Positions 16,716 through 26,250 of a stretch of 60,081 bases of DNA are shown piece by piece. Positions within the stretch are counted from its first letter, which is position 1. Each line of letters starts with the position of its first letter. This stretch comes from Clostridia bacterium. GTDB taxonomy: Bacteria; Bacillota; Clostridia; Acetivibrionales; STF1-152. The notes under the pieces are model-generated. The model was not told where the DNA came from. It saw only the letters and a program-made list of their open reading frames with translations, and did no database searches. Where the stretch lies: positions 1 through 60,081 of the forward strand of contig JANQLN010000053.1 in the NCBI GenBank assembly GCA_028280575.1. Reading direction: 5' to 3'. Position numbers and translations under genes: made by a program.

Positions 16716-18129
16716 GGGGAATATACGAAAGCTGATAAAAACAATATTTAAAATAGTATTTTTTCCGGTCTATTTTTTTATTGCCCTTATTAGATTCACA
16801 TCTGAAAAAATCGGATTTTCAATCCGCTTAAAGCTTTCATTAATTTATGTAAGAAAGCTTTTAAATGCAATGCTGTGGGCAGGTATAATTGTTATACTTG
16901 CATTTGGCATATTAAAGGTATATAATACGATAGCTTATAATTATAAATCTGTATCGAACTTACTGCCGCAAGAAGGCAGGGACTATTCAAAAATTGAAAA
17001 TTACTCAAGGGACAACAGGGTCCATGTACTTATATATGACAGCTATAAAAATGTGGTTTTTGCTACGGAGCCGGCTCTGGCCGATTATGGATATAAAGAA
17101 ACCTTGAGCTTCATAAATGCCGGAAGCGGCTTTTATCTTACCATAAATGAAACAATTTTTAAGTCAGGCAGGGATATTATACTTGTAATTTACAGTGATA
17201 TACAGAACGAAATAGACCAAACAATTGAGCTTTCAAAGATAATTCTATATGTTTTTGCCATTGTTACTTTTTTTTCCGTTATAACAATCGCCGGTGCAGG
17301 AAAAGGAGTCTTTTATCCTATTAGGGAGATGACGGAAACTGTCAGGGATATTTCGGAGAGCAATTTAAATCTGAGACTCAATGTAAGCGGTTCTAAGAAT
17401 GAACTCAAAGAGTTGTCAATTACATTTAATGAAATGATGAACAGGATTGAGGAAGATTACAACAGGCAAAAGCAGTTTGTTTCAGACGCTTCCCATGAGC
17501 TTAGGACACCTATTGCCGTAGTGCAGGGATATGTAGACATGCTGAACAGGTGGGGGAAAAATGACAGTGAAGTTTTGCAAGAATCCATAGATGCAATAAA
17601 AAATGAATCGGAAAATATGAAGGATCTGGTGGATAAGCTTCTATTTCTGGCAAGGAATGATAAAGGAAGCCTTGTTTTCCAAAAAGAAGAATTCAGCCTT
17701 ACGGAAATGCTTGTTGAGACTGTAAAGGAAACTCAAATTATTGATACCAAACACAAGATTAATTGCAGCATCAATGAGGAAATATCCCTGTATGCCGATA
17801 GAAACAGGATTAAGCAAGCTGTAAGGATATTTATAGACAATGCAATCAAGTATACTCCAACGGGCGGTGAAATAAACATAGGCCTTTGCCATGATGAAAG
17901 CCATATCAAAATAATTATTAAAGATACGGGTATAGGAATGACAAAGGAGGAGCTTGAGCATATTTTTGACAGGTTCTACCGTTCAGATAAATCAAGGACC
18001 AGGGAAAAAGGCGGACACGGTCTGGGCCTTGCAATTGCAAGGGTAATAATACTTGGACATAACGGAAAGATAAAAGTTAGAAGCAGAGCCGGGGAAGGCT
18101 CCGAATTTACAATCTTACTGGGGTATTAA
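16705..18129 (+). CDS. HAMP-domain sensor histidine kinase
   Basis: The 474-residue membrane kinase has two membrane segments (about residues 45-65 and 175-200) flanking an extracytoplasmic sensor of about 110 residues, then HAMP. The H-box is FVSDASHELRTPIAVVQGY with His264, and the catalytic domain carries N-box DNAIKYTP, G1 DTGIGM and G2 GGHGLGLAIA. ATG 16705 overlaps the regulator stop by 11 nt; the TTG at 16687 is adjacent to the ribosome-site-like sequence and unlikely. It should phosphorylate the response regulator just upstream. Confidence 0.9.
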   Translation: MKNKGNIRKLIKTIFKIVFFPVYFFIALIRFTSEKIGFSIRLKLSLIYVRKLLNAMLWAGIIVILAFGILKVYNTIAYNYKSVSNLLPQEGRDYSKIENYSRDNRVHVLIYDSYKNVVFATEPALADYGYKETLSFINAGSGFYLTINETIFKSGRDIILVIYSDIQNEIDQTIELSKIILYVFAIVTFFSVITIAGAGKGVFYPIREMTETVRDISESNLNLRLNVSGSKNELKELSITFNEMMNRIEEDYNRQKQFVSDASHELRTPIAVVQGYVDMLNRWGKNDSEVLQESIDAIKNESENMKDLVDKLLFLARNDKGSLVFQKEEFSLTEMLVETVKETQIIDTKHKINCSINEEISLYADRNRIKQAVRIFIDNAIKYTPTGGEINIGLCHDESHIKIIIKDTGIGMTKEELEHIFDRFYRSDKSRTREKGGHGLGLAIARVIILGHNGKIKVRSRAGEGSEFTILLGY

Positions 18130-18242
18130 TGTTTATTATGAAATCAATTATCATTTATGTAAATAATTTTTTTTTAATTTTGCCGGAACCTTTTCATAAT
18201 ATCTTCGTCTATATATGAAAAATATGACTGGAGGATTATGTA

Positions 18243-19550
18243 ATGAAGAAATGGTTATTAATATTTTTATGTACAGTAATGCTTGTTTCAGTTTTTGCAG
18301 GATGCAAAAAGGATGTTGAAACAGATGAAGGGGGCACAGGTAAGGTTGAGGATGAAAATACTGTCAAGGATGATGGGAATAATAGTACCGTCAGCCCTGA
18401 TAATGAGGAAAACGGTATGGAATTAGTCGACGCAAAGCAAAGCGGCAGTCTAACTGAAGCAAATAGCAAATTTGCCCTGGAAATTTTTAAGCAGTTGAAC
18501 AAAGAGGACGCCGACAGCAATGTTTTTATATCACCTTTTAGCATATCAAGTGCTTTGGCCATGACACTAAATGGAGCTGAAGGAACTACAAGGGAAGCAA
18601 TGGAAGAAGCTCTTTCTTATCAAGGAATTTCCCGTGAAGAGCTCAACGCAGGATATAAATACCTGTTAAGCAGGTTAAAAGAGCTGGATGATGAAATAGC
18701 ATTAAATATAGCCAATTCAATTTGGATACGCAAGGATTTTTTGGTTAAAGAAGAATTCATTGATTTGAATCGTGAAGCATTTTCAGCAGAAGTTGAAAAT
18801 ATGGATTTTGACAACCCTGAAACCGTGGAAGTAATAAACAACTGGATTGATGAAGCAACTGAAGGTATGATTTCAAAAATGATTTCCCCGCCTATTGACC
18901 AACAAACAATAATGTATTTAATTAATGCTGTTTATTTCAAGGGCCAATGGACTACAGAGTTTGACCCTGAAAAAACCTTGGAGGGCCAATTTAAGGGCCT
19001 TGATAATAAGAAACAGAGCGTTCAAATGATGAACAGGACAGGAAAAACAGAATTTGTCGATACCGATGAATATAAGGCAATAAGGATGCCTTATGGTAAA
19101 GAGAAAATGAGCATGTATTGTATTCTTCCAAAGGGAGAACATAATATTAACGAATGGATATCTGCAATGACCCTGGAAACCTGGAATAAAATAAGGCAGG
19201 AATTGGAACCTGTTGATGATGTTATTATAAAGATTCCAAGGTTCAAAATGGAATACGGGATTAAAGAATTAAACCAGGCATTAATTAATTTAGGCATGGG
19301 TGAAGCCTTTTCAGATTCCGCAAATTTCTCATCAATAGCAGAAGCGCTGGCAATCAGTGAGGTGCTTCACAAGGCGGTTATAGAGGTAAATGAAGAAGGA
19401 AGTGAAGCGGCCGGGACAACAGTAGTTGGAATAAAAGTAACCGGTATAGCGGAGCCGATTGAATTCATTGCAGACAGGCCGTTCATGTTTGCCATAGCGG
19501 ACGAGGAAGGAAATATATTCTTCATGGGTAAAATGGCATCGGCAGAATAA
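18243..19550 (+). CDS. Lipoprotein serpin (serine protease inhibitor)
   Basis: The 435-residue protein has a lipoprotein signal (MKKWLLIFLC...VFAG then Cys21), an acidic linker to about residue 60, then a full serpin domain. Serpin signatures include NVFISPFSISSALAMTLNGAEGTTR and LINAVYFKGQW. The hinge EVNEEGSEAAGTT and C-terminal DRPFMFAIADEEGNIFFMGK are also present. The small-residue hinge indicates an inhibitory serpin. By alignment to alpha-1-antitrypsin I place P1-P1' at Thr-Gly (VTGIAEP), with Lys at P3. It should sit on the outer membrane face and trap proteases as a suicide substrate. GGAGG precedes the ATG. Confidence 0.92.
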   Translation: MKKWLLIFLCTVMLVSVFAGCKKDVETDEGGTGKVEDENTVKDDGNNSTVSPDNEENGMELVDAKQSGSLTEANSKFALEIFKQLNKEDADSNVFISPFSISSALAMTLNGAEGTTREAMEEALSYQGISREELNAGYKYLLSRLKELDDEIALNIANSIWIRKDFLVKEEFIDLNREAFSAEVENMDFDNPETVEVINNWIDEATEGMISKMISPPIDQQTIMYLINAVYFKGQWTTEFDPEKTLEGQFKGLDNKKQSVQMMNRTGKTEFVDTDEYKAIRMPYGKEKMSMYCILPKGEHNINEWISAMTLETWNKIRQELEPVDDVIIKIPRFKMEYGIKELNQALINLGMGEAFSDSANFSSIAEALAISEVLHKAVIEVNEEGSEAAGTTVVGIKVTGIAEPIEFIADRPFMFAIADEEGNIFFMGKMASAE

Positions 19551-19593
19551 GGATGTAAGAATAAATATAATTAAAAACGATACAAATTTTGTA

Positions 19594-19622
19594 TTGCTTA
19601 AATAATATATCCATGATATAAT
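19594..19622 (+). promoter_or_regulatory. Promoter of the GNAT-fusion gene
   Basis: TTGCTT (19594-19599), a 17-nt spacer and TATAAT (19617-19622). The leader of about 170 nt contains a GTATAAATTTATAC palindrome (19663-19676) and ends in a terminator-like hairpin. Confidence 0.55.
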
Positions 19623-19746
19623 TTTTAAAAATGAGAGCGAAAGGTGCCGTGCAGAAAAATAAGTATAAATTTATACAGCTGTTTTTTAAAATACAATAAA
19701 TTTTTTATGAGGTATCTTTAAGCCGGATGTTTTAAAAATTGATTCT

Positions 19747-19779
19747 AAAGCCACAGGTATACTGCCTGTGGCTTTTTCA
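19747..19779 (+). terminator. Terminator/attenuator hairpin just upstream of the GNAT-fusion gene
   Basis: An 11-bp perfect stem (AAAGCCACAGG with CCTGTGGCTTT, 7-nt loop) runs into TTTTTC and ends about 20 nt before the ATG at 19801. It lies downstream of the promoter at 19594, so a transcript must read through it to reach the gene. This is the geometry of transcription attenuation. Confidence 0.65.
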
Positions 19780-19800
19780 ATGGTTAAGGGGGAGATTTTC

Positions 19801-22800
19801 ATGGACAATGTTAAAATTGTAGAGTATGACCCATCTTATGCTAAAGCCGTAGCGGATATGTGGAACCAAAGCTCCGGCGGATGGAATGGGCTTACAACCT
19901 ATAGAACAACAGAAATGGTGTTGAGAGAGCATGAAAATGCCTTTCACTTGAATGTTTTCCTGGCTGTAAAGGATGATGAGGTTATCGGATATTGCAGTCT
20001 TGATAAATATTTTAAAGACAATGGAGCACTTTATGTGGCGGTTTTAAATGTCCGGCCGGATTTTCACGGTAAGAAAATAGGTAAAATGCTGGTTCTTGCC
20101 TCAGTTGATAAAACTATTGAATTGGGATGGCCCAGGCTGGATCTTTTTACATGGCCCGGTAATACCAAAGCCGTACCCCTTTATAAAAAATGCGGTTTCT
20201 TCTGGGAAGACCGCGACGACATCACCCATCTTATGAACTTTATTCCAACTGTGCTTGATACGGAGATTTTAAAAGGTTATTTTGAATATGCCCATTGGTA
20301 TGAGGATTCGAAAAGGCATATTGAAATAAAGCCGGACGGCATAAAAGATAATAAATTTGACTATTTCACATATTTATGGGAAAAAGACGGAAAAAAGCTA
20401 AGAGTGGAATTTGAGCGAACCGGCCGCGGCATGAGACTTATTGAAACCGATGACTTTTTAATAAGTGCGGTTGTTGAGGACCATGAACTGGTCTTTGGAA
20501 GGAATTACAGGGTAAGGTATGAGATAGAAAATAAATCGGGTAAACCGTTAAATATAGAAATTAATGGTATTAATGATAGGAATATAAAATTTGATTGCAG
20601 CTCATCTATTAACGTTACCGGGAAGGATTTGGTTGAAGGAGTATTTTGCGTAGAGGAAATACAAGAGGACCAAAACCCTCATATGACACATCCCGGTGTG
20701 GCTGCAGACATTTTAATAAATGGAAAAAAAGCCAGGTTTAAAGTTGGCGTACTGCCTGCATATCCTTCCCAAATCAAGCTTTTTGTACCTGGAGAGGAAT
20801 GTTACAGGTCAGTTAAATCAGTATGCTATATGGAGATTGAAAACAAATTCAAGGAAGATGCGGTATTTGAAATTGAACTGCCGCAGGCGGAAGGTATCTG
20901 TTTTGAGAAGACAAAATATACCATTGAACTAAATGGAGGTGAAAGGGATACTGTTGAAATTCCATATATCCTTGAGGATTTTATTTATTATTCAGCGTCT
21001 GTCAGGGTAAATGCAATATTGAAATCAGGAGAAGCCGTATCTTTTGACAAGCATATATCTGCCGCGTTCAGGGGACGCAGCGGTTTACTGTGGGGTGAAA
21101 ACAAGGAGGCTTGTGAAATTTTCAACGGCTCTTACTCCGTAAACCTTAACAAGCTTCAAAACAATATCATAGCCGGAAGGATATACGGGGATTGGGCACC
21201 TGTCATATGGATGTTTCCTAAAGTCGGAAGACCATATTCACCGGAGCTTTCAAAGAGAAAGCCTGATGATACCATATGCTGCCGGGACGGAGAAGATGTA
21301 CTGTTAAAAGCCGTTTACAATCTCCGGGATTTAGAAGGCTTATCATTAATTTCCATAACAAGGCTTGGCATGGGCGGTATAGTGCGGCACCATTATGAGA
21401 TAACTAATATTTCTTCTGAAGAAACTGAGCAGGACATATGGGTTAGCGACACCTTTAGATTCAATTTGCATAATGGTGTCATACCATATACGGGCAGTTT
21501 TATTCGAACGGATAAAACGGCAGAGTGTGCCCCGGATAAATGGGACAGTGAAAAAGTAACGGAAAATTGGCTGTTTACCTACGGAATAAATATGACCTGC
21601 GGTATTACCTGGCATACCGATGATAAAATAAAGTTTGACAACTGGGCAATGTATTTTGAACATAATTTTGGAAGGCTCAAAGCCGGTGAAACTAAGAAAA
21701 CCAATCCGATAACGGCAGTTATGGATGCATTTGGCAGATGGCAGGATTTCAGGAAATTTGCATTGAAAAAAACGGCTGATGAAAGGCCTGCAGAAGAAGA
21801 GTACCTGAGCCTGGGTGTAAACAGCGGCAACCCTTTTGTTGACAGGGACTTTATTATAAATGTCAACGACCGCAGGACAGGATGTCTTCGCGGTAAAATT
21901 AATTTTACGTCAAAAAATGAAATATTTGATAATAAAGCTTTTATTATCAGCCCTTCAGAACAGGACAGCGGTATAGAATACAAAATAAATCCGGGCAGAG
22001 AAGCAGAGTCGGATGTGATTACAATGGAGCTTGATACCGGGGCCTTTGAAGTCAAACGAAAGACAGCGGTATTTTTTAAAAAGCCCTTGGACGTAAGGCT
22101 CAAAAACAGCATTGAAAGCTCCAAGAAAATACTGACAGCGGATAACGGAAAAATTAATATAAAAGTATGTCCTGAATACTCGTATACAGTGTTTTCAATG
22201 AAATATAATGATAATGAATGGCTTGACAGCTGTTTTCCGGATTATGAAAAAAAATCCTGGTGGAATCCATGGATGGGCGGTATCAATATGTTTATTTCAG
22301 GCATGTCTACAGCTTCACAATTAAAGGAGAAAAGAACTGGTTCTTTTATAGAGTTATGTGACTGTAAAGGCAACAACTGGAAGGGTATAAAGACAGAAAT
22401 AATTGTGGAGAAAAATGAACCGTATAAAGGCCTTAAAATGGAATTTTATTACCTGCTGCTGCCTGGAACTTCAGTGTTATGCTATATGACAGGCATACGG
22501 CAGGAAACCGGCAGGTTTCTAAAAGGAGCCGGGTTGGAAAGTGAATGCTTCATAAATCCTGGAGGAGACTTATCCGGCAGTTGGGTCGAATTTGCAGATG
22601 AGAATGGAGAAATGACCAGATTGAAGGCCGGATTGGAACAGCATTTTATAAGCAGCAATTCAACCTTTATGTTTGCTTCAAATTCGAGAAGAGAAAGAAT
22701 GCTGCTGTTTGCCGGTAAGGACAAGGTCAAAATTACGGCAGGAGCAAACAACAAGCTGATAATGTCCGGAAGCAGTTACCATACTCAAATAAAAAAAGGT

Positions 22801-22905
22801 GAAAGGCTTTTGACCCCGCCTGTTTTCATCATCTTCAATGAAGAATATATTGATGCCTGTGCGTTAAAGGAGCTTGGCAAATTAGAGTTTAAGCCTGGGG
22901 AATAA
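19801..22905 (+). CDS. GNAT acetyltransferase fused to a large beta-rich, sugar-enzyme-like region
   Basis: The 1034-residue protein has an N-terminal GNAT domain (about residues 1-150); the acetyl-CoA loop is VRPDFHGKKIGK (residues 84-95), followed by PLYKKCGFFWE. About 880 residues then form an apparently all-beta region: Ig/NEW3-like segments (about 190-400), and a long part (about 430-1000) with RHHYEITNISSE and QDIWVSDTFRF resembling mutarotase-like or glycosidase-accessory sandwiches. No signal peptide is seen. ATG 19801 has AAGGGGGAG upstream. I cannot assign a substrate. The fusion suggests acetylation of a sugar or sugar-amine. Confidence 0.7.
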   Translation: MDNVKIVEYDPSYAKAVADMWNQSSGGWNGLTTYRTTEMVLREHENAFHLNVFLAVKDDEVIGYCSLDKYFKDNGALYVAVLNVRPDFHGKKIGKMLVLASVDKTIELGWPRLDLFTWPGNTKAVPLYKKCGFFWEDRDDITHLMNFIPTVLDTEILKGYFEYAHWYEDSKRHIEIKPDGIKDNKFDYFTYLWEKDGKKLRVEFERTGRGMRLIETDDFLISAVVEDHELVFGRNYRVRYEIENKSGKPLNIEINGINDRNIKFDCSSSINVTGKDLVEGVFCVEEIQEDQNPHMTHPGVAADILINGKKARFKVGVLPAYPSQIKLFVPGEECYRSVKSVCYMEIENKFKEDAVFEIELPQAEGICFEKTKYTIELNGGERDTVEIPYILEDFIYYSASVRVNAILKSGEAVSFDKHISAAFRGRSGLLWGENKEACEIFNGSYSVNLNKLQNNIIAGRIYGDWAPVIWMFPKVGRPYSPELSKRKPDDTICCRDGEDVLLKAVYNLRDLEGLSLISITRLGMGGIVRHHYEITNISSEETEQDIWVSDTFRFNLHNGVIPYTGSFIRTDKTAECAPDKWDSEKVTENWLFTYGINMTCGITWHTDDKIKFDNWAMYFEHNFGRLKAGETKKTNPITAVMDAFGRWQDFRKFALKKTADERPAEEEYLSLGVNSGNPFVDRDFIINVNDRRTGCLRGKINFTSKNEIFDNKAFIISPSEQDSGIEYKINPGREAESDVITMELDTGAFEVKRKTAVFFKKPLDVRLKNSIESSKKILTADNGKINIKVCPEYSYTVFSMKYNDNEWLDSCFPDYEKKSWWNPWMGGINMFISGMSTASQLKEKRTGSFIELCDCKGNNWKGIKTEIIVEKNEPYKGLKMEFYYLLLPGTSVLCYMTGIRQETGRFLKGAGLESECFINPGGDLSGSWVEFADENGEMTRLKAGLEQHFISSNSTFMFASNSRRERMLLFAGKDKVKITAGANNKLIMSGSSYHTQIKKGERLLTPPVFIIFNEEYIDACALKELGKLEFKPGE

Positions 22906-22925
22906 ACTTCGAGTATGCTTATAAT

Positions 22926-23942
22926 TTAAGTTCTTTTTTTGCAGCTTTTGCGCACTACCAGCTCACATGGAACTAAAATTTTCTTGGCTAACATACGTGC
23001 CTTATATATTCTTTCCTGTAAAAGGTCAATAGCTGTTTCAGCCATGAATGCCATAGGCACTGTAACGGTTGTCAATGGAGGGATCAGATATTTTGATGTG
23101 GCAATATCGTTAAAACCTATAATGCTTATATTACCCGGCACATAAACCCTGGCATCATGAAGCGCCTTTAAAGCGCCTGTAGCCATTGTATCGTTTGCAA
23201 TAAAAAATGCCGTAGGTATTTGGCTGCATTTTAATACCTCATTAATAAGCCTGTAGCCTTCGCTGAACGAAATTCTTTTGCCGATATAGACGTAGTCAGG
23301 ATTGTATAAATTATAACCCTCCATTATATTCATAAATATTTTTTTCCTGTTATCTACGGATGCTTCTTTCTGGTCACCAATTACCGTTCCTCCCATAAAA
23401 CCTATTTCAGTATGCTTCAAGTCTATAAGGTATTGGATGGCTTCAGAAATACCAAGCCGGTAGTTTATAGTTACGGAATCAAACTCCTTTTCCCTTGGAG
23501 AAGAGTCCACAAATACTATTTTGTCGGTGATTTTAGACAGAGCTTCAATTTCATCGTAGGAAAACTTTCCTATGGCAATTATACCATCTGCATATGAATC
23601 ATTTAAGCTGCCGTAACTTCCGTTATATTTGTTTATTTTAAAAGTATTGATATTTGACTGGCTGCATTGCTTCTCAATTATTGTCATAAGATATAGATAA
23701 TAAGGGTCATCCAATTGTTCAACTTCCGAGTACCAGTCAACAATGCCAAAGTTTAACCGTTTTTCTCTTTTTACACTTGCCTTGCGTTCACGAATGGTCT
23801 TATATTCGAGTTCTTCCGCAATTTTAAATATACGCATTTTGGTATCCGGCGAAACAGAAATTGTGTTATCGTGGTTTAATACTCTGGAAACAGTTCCTGG
23901 TGAGACTTTTGCCTTTATAGCAATTTCTTTTATTGTAGCCAT
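22926..23942 (-). CDS. LacI-family transcriptional regulator
   Basis: The 338-residue protein starts with the LacI helix-turn-helix (MATIKEIAIKAKVSPGTVSRVLNH; cited in part), a hinge, and a periplasmic-binding-protein-like effector domain (FFIANDTMATGALKALHDA, then ISIIGFNDIATSKY). It is divergent from the sugar/amino-sugar cluster by about 240 nt and is the obvious candidate repressor for both operons there. An AAAGGA site precedes the ATG. The effector is likely a sugar or a catabolic intermediate. Confidence 0.9.
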   Translation of the reverse strand: MATIKEIAIKAKVSPGTVSRVLNHDNTISVSPDTKMRIFKIAEELEYKTIRERKASVKREKRLNFGIVDWYSEVEQLDDPYYLYLMTIIEKQCSQSNINTFKINKYNGSYGSLNDSYADGIIAIGKFSYDEIEALSKITDKIVFVDSSPREKEFDSVTINYRLGISEAIQYLIDLKHTEIGFMGGTVIGDQKEASVDNRKKIFMNIMEGYNLYNPDYVYIGKRISFSEGYRLINEVLKCSQIPTAFFIANDTMATGALKALHDARVYVPGNISIIGFNDIATSKYLIPPLTTVTVPMAFMAETAIDLLQERIYKARMLAKKILVPCELVVRKSCKKRT

Positions 23943-24050
23943 ATTTTTTTCCTTTCAAAAAATCATATTAATATTCTAAAATAATACTGCCTGTGTTAAA
24001 TAATTCTTGTTAATTATGATTATAACCATTTTGCATGAATATTTCAAATA

Positions 24051-24070
24051 TTTAATAAATATTTAGTAAA
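24051..24070 (+). promoter_or_regulatory. Two phased TTTARTAAA boxes upstream of promoter P1
   Basis: TTTAATAAA (24051-24059) and TTTAGTAAA (24062-24070) are 11 bp apart, directly upstream of the -35 hexamer. The same box appears three times upstream of the second operon of this cluster. Confidence 0.5.
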
Positions 24071-24076
24071 AAAATA

Positions 24077-24105
24077 TTGACTTTTTCTAAAAAGTATACT
24101 ATCAT
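24077..24105 (+). promoter_or_regulatory. Promoter P1 of the first amino-sugar-type operon
   Basis: TTGACT (24077-24082), a 17-nt spacer and TATCAT (24100-24105). It is almost identical in hexamers, spacer and flanks to the promoter at 28352-28380. Confidence 0.65.
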
Positions 24106-24118
24106 TTAATCAATACCC

Positions 24119-24136
24119 TATACGGTATTTCGTATA
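24119..24136. promoter_or_regulatory. Inverted repeat TATACG-N6-CGTATA, candidate LacI operator
   Basis: The 6-bp arms 24119-24124 and 24131-24136 lie just downstream of the expected start of P1, where a LacI-type repressor would block. The short arms keep confidence low. Confidence 0.4.
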
Positions 24137-24183
24137 TCCGGCAAGATAGGATTAAAGCTTTTTAGAAATGAGAAGGTAGCAGT

Positions 24184-25188
24184 ATGTTGAAAATTGGACT
24201 TATTGGTTTTTCACAGGGATATTATGCCGTTAAATATACATCTCATTTAGCAAGATTAAAAGGTATTGATTTGACCGGAGTCTGTGACATGGGATGTGAT
24301 GATAGTTATATTAAAGAGTGTGCATTTGTTTCGGCCCGTGATTTTGCAAATGAACTGGGAACAAAACTTTACAGCGGATTTTATGACTTGCTTGACCAAA
24401 AGCCTGATGCCGTGATTGTGGCTAATGAAACATATGAGCATACAAAAATTGCAGACGCCGCTTTGAGCAGGGGTATCCACGTTTTTGTATCTAAACCCCT
24501 GGCTTTTAAAATTGAGGATGTGGAAAACCTTCGCAATAGGTATAATCCTCTTAGGCAGGTACTGCTCTGCGGAAATCCCTTAAAGTATGAAAAAGGGCTG
24601 ATTGATCTGAAGGAGCAAATTAACCAGGGCAAAATCGGTAAAATTATAAGTATGAACCTGGCAATCAACCATGAGGCAATGGTCAATCAGGAATGGGAGA
24701 GGGATGCCTCAAGGAGCGGAGGCCCTTTAGGTACTTACGGTGTCTATTTGATAGATATCATAAGGTGGATATCAGGTGCTGATTTTAAAGAAATTTATGC
24801 CATGGGTGACAACTTTGTTCATAAATCCATCAAAGCATATGATTTGGTTTCAGTTTTAGCAAGGCTTTATAACGGGGTGGTTTGCAATCTTCAATTGGTG
24901 TCAACAATAACTTATGAATATCCTTTTGTCAGACTGGAGGTTACAGGTACGCAAGGCTCAATAGCATTTAACTGCAATAATTACAGCTATTTACTAAAAA
25001 GCAGTAAAGGAGTGGGCCTGGGTAATTGGAGATACAGCGAAATGGGCATTGATGAAATTGAACATTTTATTGCTTGCATCAAAAACGGGGAAACGGAAAA
25101 ATGTAACATTGACGATATGCTGCATGTTACAAAGGGAATAGCAGCGATTGCTAAAAGTATAGAAAACCGGTGTGTTGTTGGTTTATGA
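24184..25188 (+). CDS. Gfo/Idh/MocA-family protein with altered catalytic residues
   Basis: The 334-residue protein has an N-terminal Rossmann segment (KIGLIGFSQGYYA) and FVSKPLAF in the EKP position (Ser replaces Glu). In the segment where the family usually has D-x-G-x-H it reads GGPLGTYGVYLIDIIRW, so Thr184 and Tyr188 replace the Asp and His. It may use other residues or act as a non-catalytic partner. GAGAAGGTAG precedes the ATG. The next Gfo/Idh gene begins 8 nt after its stop, which suggests a translationally coupled pair. Confidence 0.82.
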   Translation: MLKIGLIGFSQGYYAVKYTSHLARLKGIDLTGVCDMGCDDSYIKECAFVSARDFANELGTKLYSGFYDLLDQKPDAVIVANETYEHTKIADAALSRGIHVFVSKPLAFKIEDVENLRNRYNPLRQVLLCGNPLKYEKGLIDLKEQINQGKIGKIISMNLAINHEAMVNQEWERDASRSGGPLGTYGVYLIDIIRWISGADFKEIYAMGDNFVHKSIKAYDLVSVLARLYNGVVCNLQLVSTITYEYPFVRLEVTGTQGSIAFNCNNYSYLLKSSKGVGLGNWRYSEMGIDEIEHFIACIKNGETEKCNIDDMLHVTKGIAAIAKSIENRCVVGL

Positions 25189-25196
25189 GGTGGCGT

Positions 25197-26183
25197 ATGA
25201 GTATCAGGGCAGTTTGTATCGGAGCGGGGTGGGCAGGAAGGCTTCATATGGAAGCTGTGGCAGAAAGTGAAGAGGCAAAGCTGGTTGCATTGGTTGAACC
25301 TGATCCGGACAAAGGTGAATACTATTCTGTAAAATATGGGATTAAACACTTTAGCAATGCGGTTGATCTGGCAAAAAGTGATTTAAGCTACGATATGGTT
25401 TTTATTTGTACATTGCCGGAGCTTCATTACAATGACTGCGTTACATTCTTAAACCTTGGAAAGGATATCTTTTGTGAAAAACCTGTCAGCAGGGAGTATG
25501 ACGAGATAGTGAAGCTTTACAGGCTTTCCGGAAAAAAAGGGTGCAGGTTTGGAGTTAATTTTAATCAAAGGTATGGTAAATCTGTTATCAAGGCAAAAGA
25601 GCTGTTAATGTCTGATCCAAAAATACACATGATAAATGCTTCCATGTACCAGCAGGGACCAAGGTTTTCCGGGGGTCCTGTAAATAAAAACTTTTTGATT
25701 ACCGATTCTTGCTGCCATTTGATAGATCTGATGACTTATTTAAACGGTAAGGCCAAAAAGGTGTGCACGCTGCTAAAGAGAATTGAAAGTGAGATAATAA
25801 CAGATATCTCGGTAATAATTGAATTTGAGAATAATAGTATTGGTAATATGTCCCACAGTTTTGTAGGGGGGAGGCTTCAAACCCAGCATCCGTTCCAAAA
25901 AATCGAAATTCACACGGAATTTGCAAAGTATGATATAAATAATCTTTACGATTCCCTTGTACTTTACAAGCATGACAGCTATGGGCAAATTACCTATACT
26001 CCCTCCGTATTTGAAATAAGGGATTATTCACATTCCATGAAATTGAGTGTGGATTCATTTATAAAAGCTGCAGCAAACAAAAGTGATGTCCCCGTAGGCA
26101 TTGAGGACGCTGTTAACAATTCAATTATAATACGCTCCATATTAAAATCGTCAAAAAGCGGAGGGTTTGAAGAAGTTATATAG
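25197..26183 (+). CDS. Gfo/Idh/MocA-family oxidoreductase
   Basis: The 328-residue dehydrogenase has VCIGAGWAGRLHMEA as the nucleotide-binding motif, FCEKPVSR with Glu-Lys-Pro intact, and ITDSCCHLIDLMTYL retaining the Asp and His. ATG 25197 is used because GAGGTGG spans the preceding stop codon at ribosome-site distance; the longer frame from 25170 overlaps the previous gene. With the altered homologue upstream it may form a hetero-oligomer. In the operon it would provide the oxidation step on the imported sugar. Confidence 0.87.
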   Translation: MSIRAVCIGAGWAGRLHMEAVAESEEAKLVALVEPDPDKGEYYSVKYGIKHFSNAVDLAKSDLSYDMVFICTLPELHYNDCVTFLNLGKDIFCEKPVSREYDEIVKLYRLSGKKGCRFGVNFNQRYGKSVIKAKELLMSDPKIHMINASMYQQGPRFSGGPVNKNFLITDSCCHLIDLMTYLNGKAKKVCTLLKRIESEIITDISVIIEFENNSIGNMSHSFVGGRLQTQHPFQKIEIHTEFAKYDINNLYDSLVLYKHDSYGQITYTPSVFEIRDYSHSMKLSVDSFIKAAANKSDVPVGIEDAVNNSIIIRSILKSSKSGGFEEVI

Positions 26184-26250
26184 TATTTGGTGCTTTGATT
26201 TTTTTAGCCTGAAGCTGTTGATTATAATAAATACGAACAGGAGGATTTAC

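Noticed and set aside
21579..22124. 181-residue minus-strand frame inside the GNAT-fusion gene
   Set aside because: It is a long shadow frame opposite a clearly coding gene, with no ribosome site or recognisable domain.
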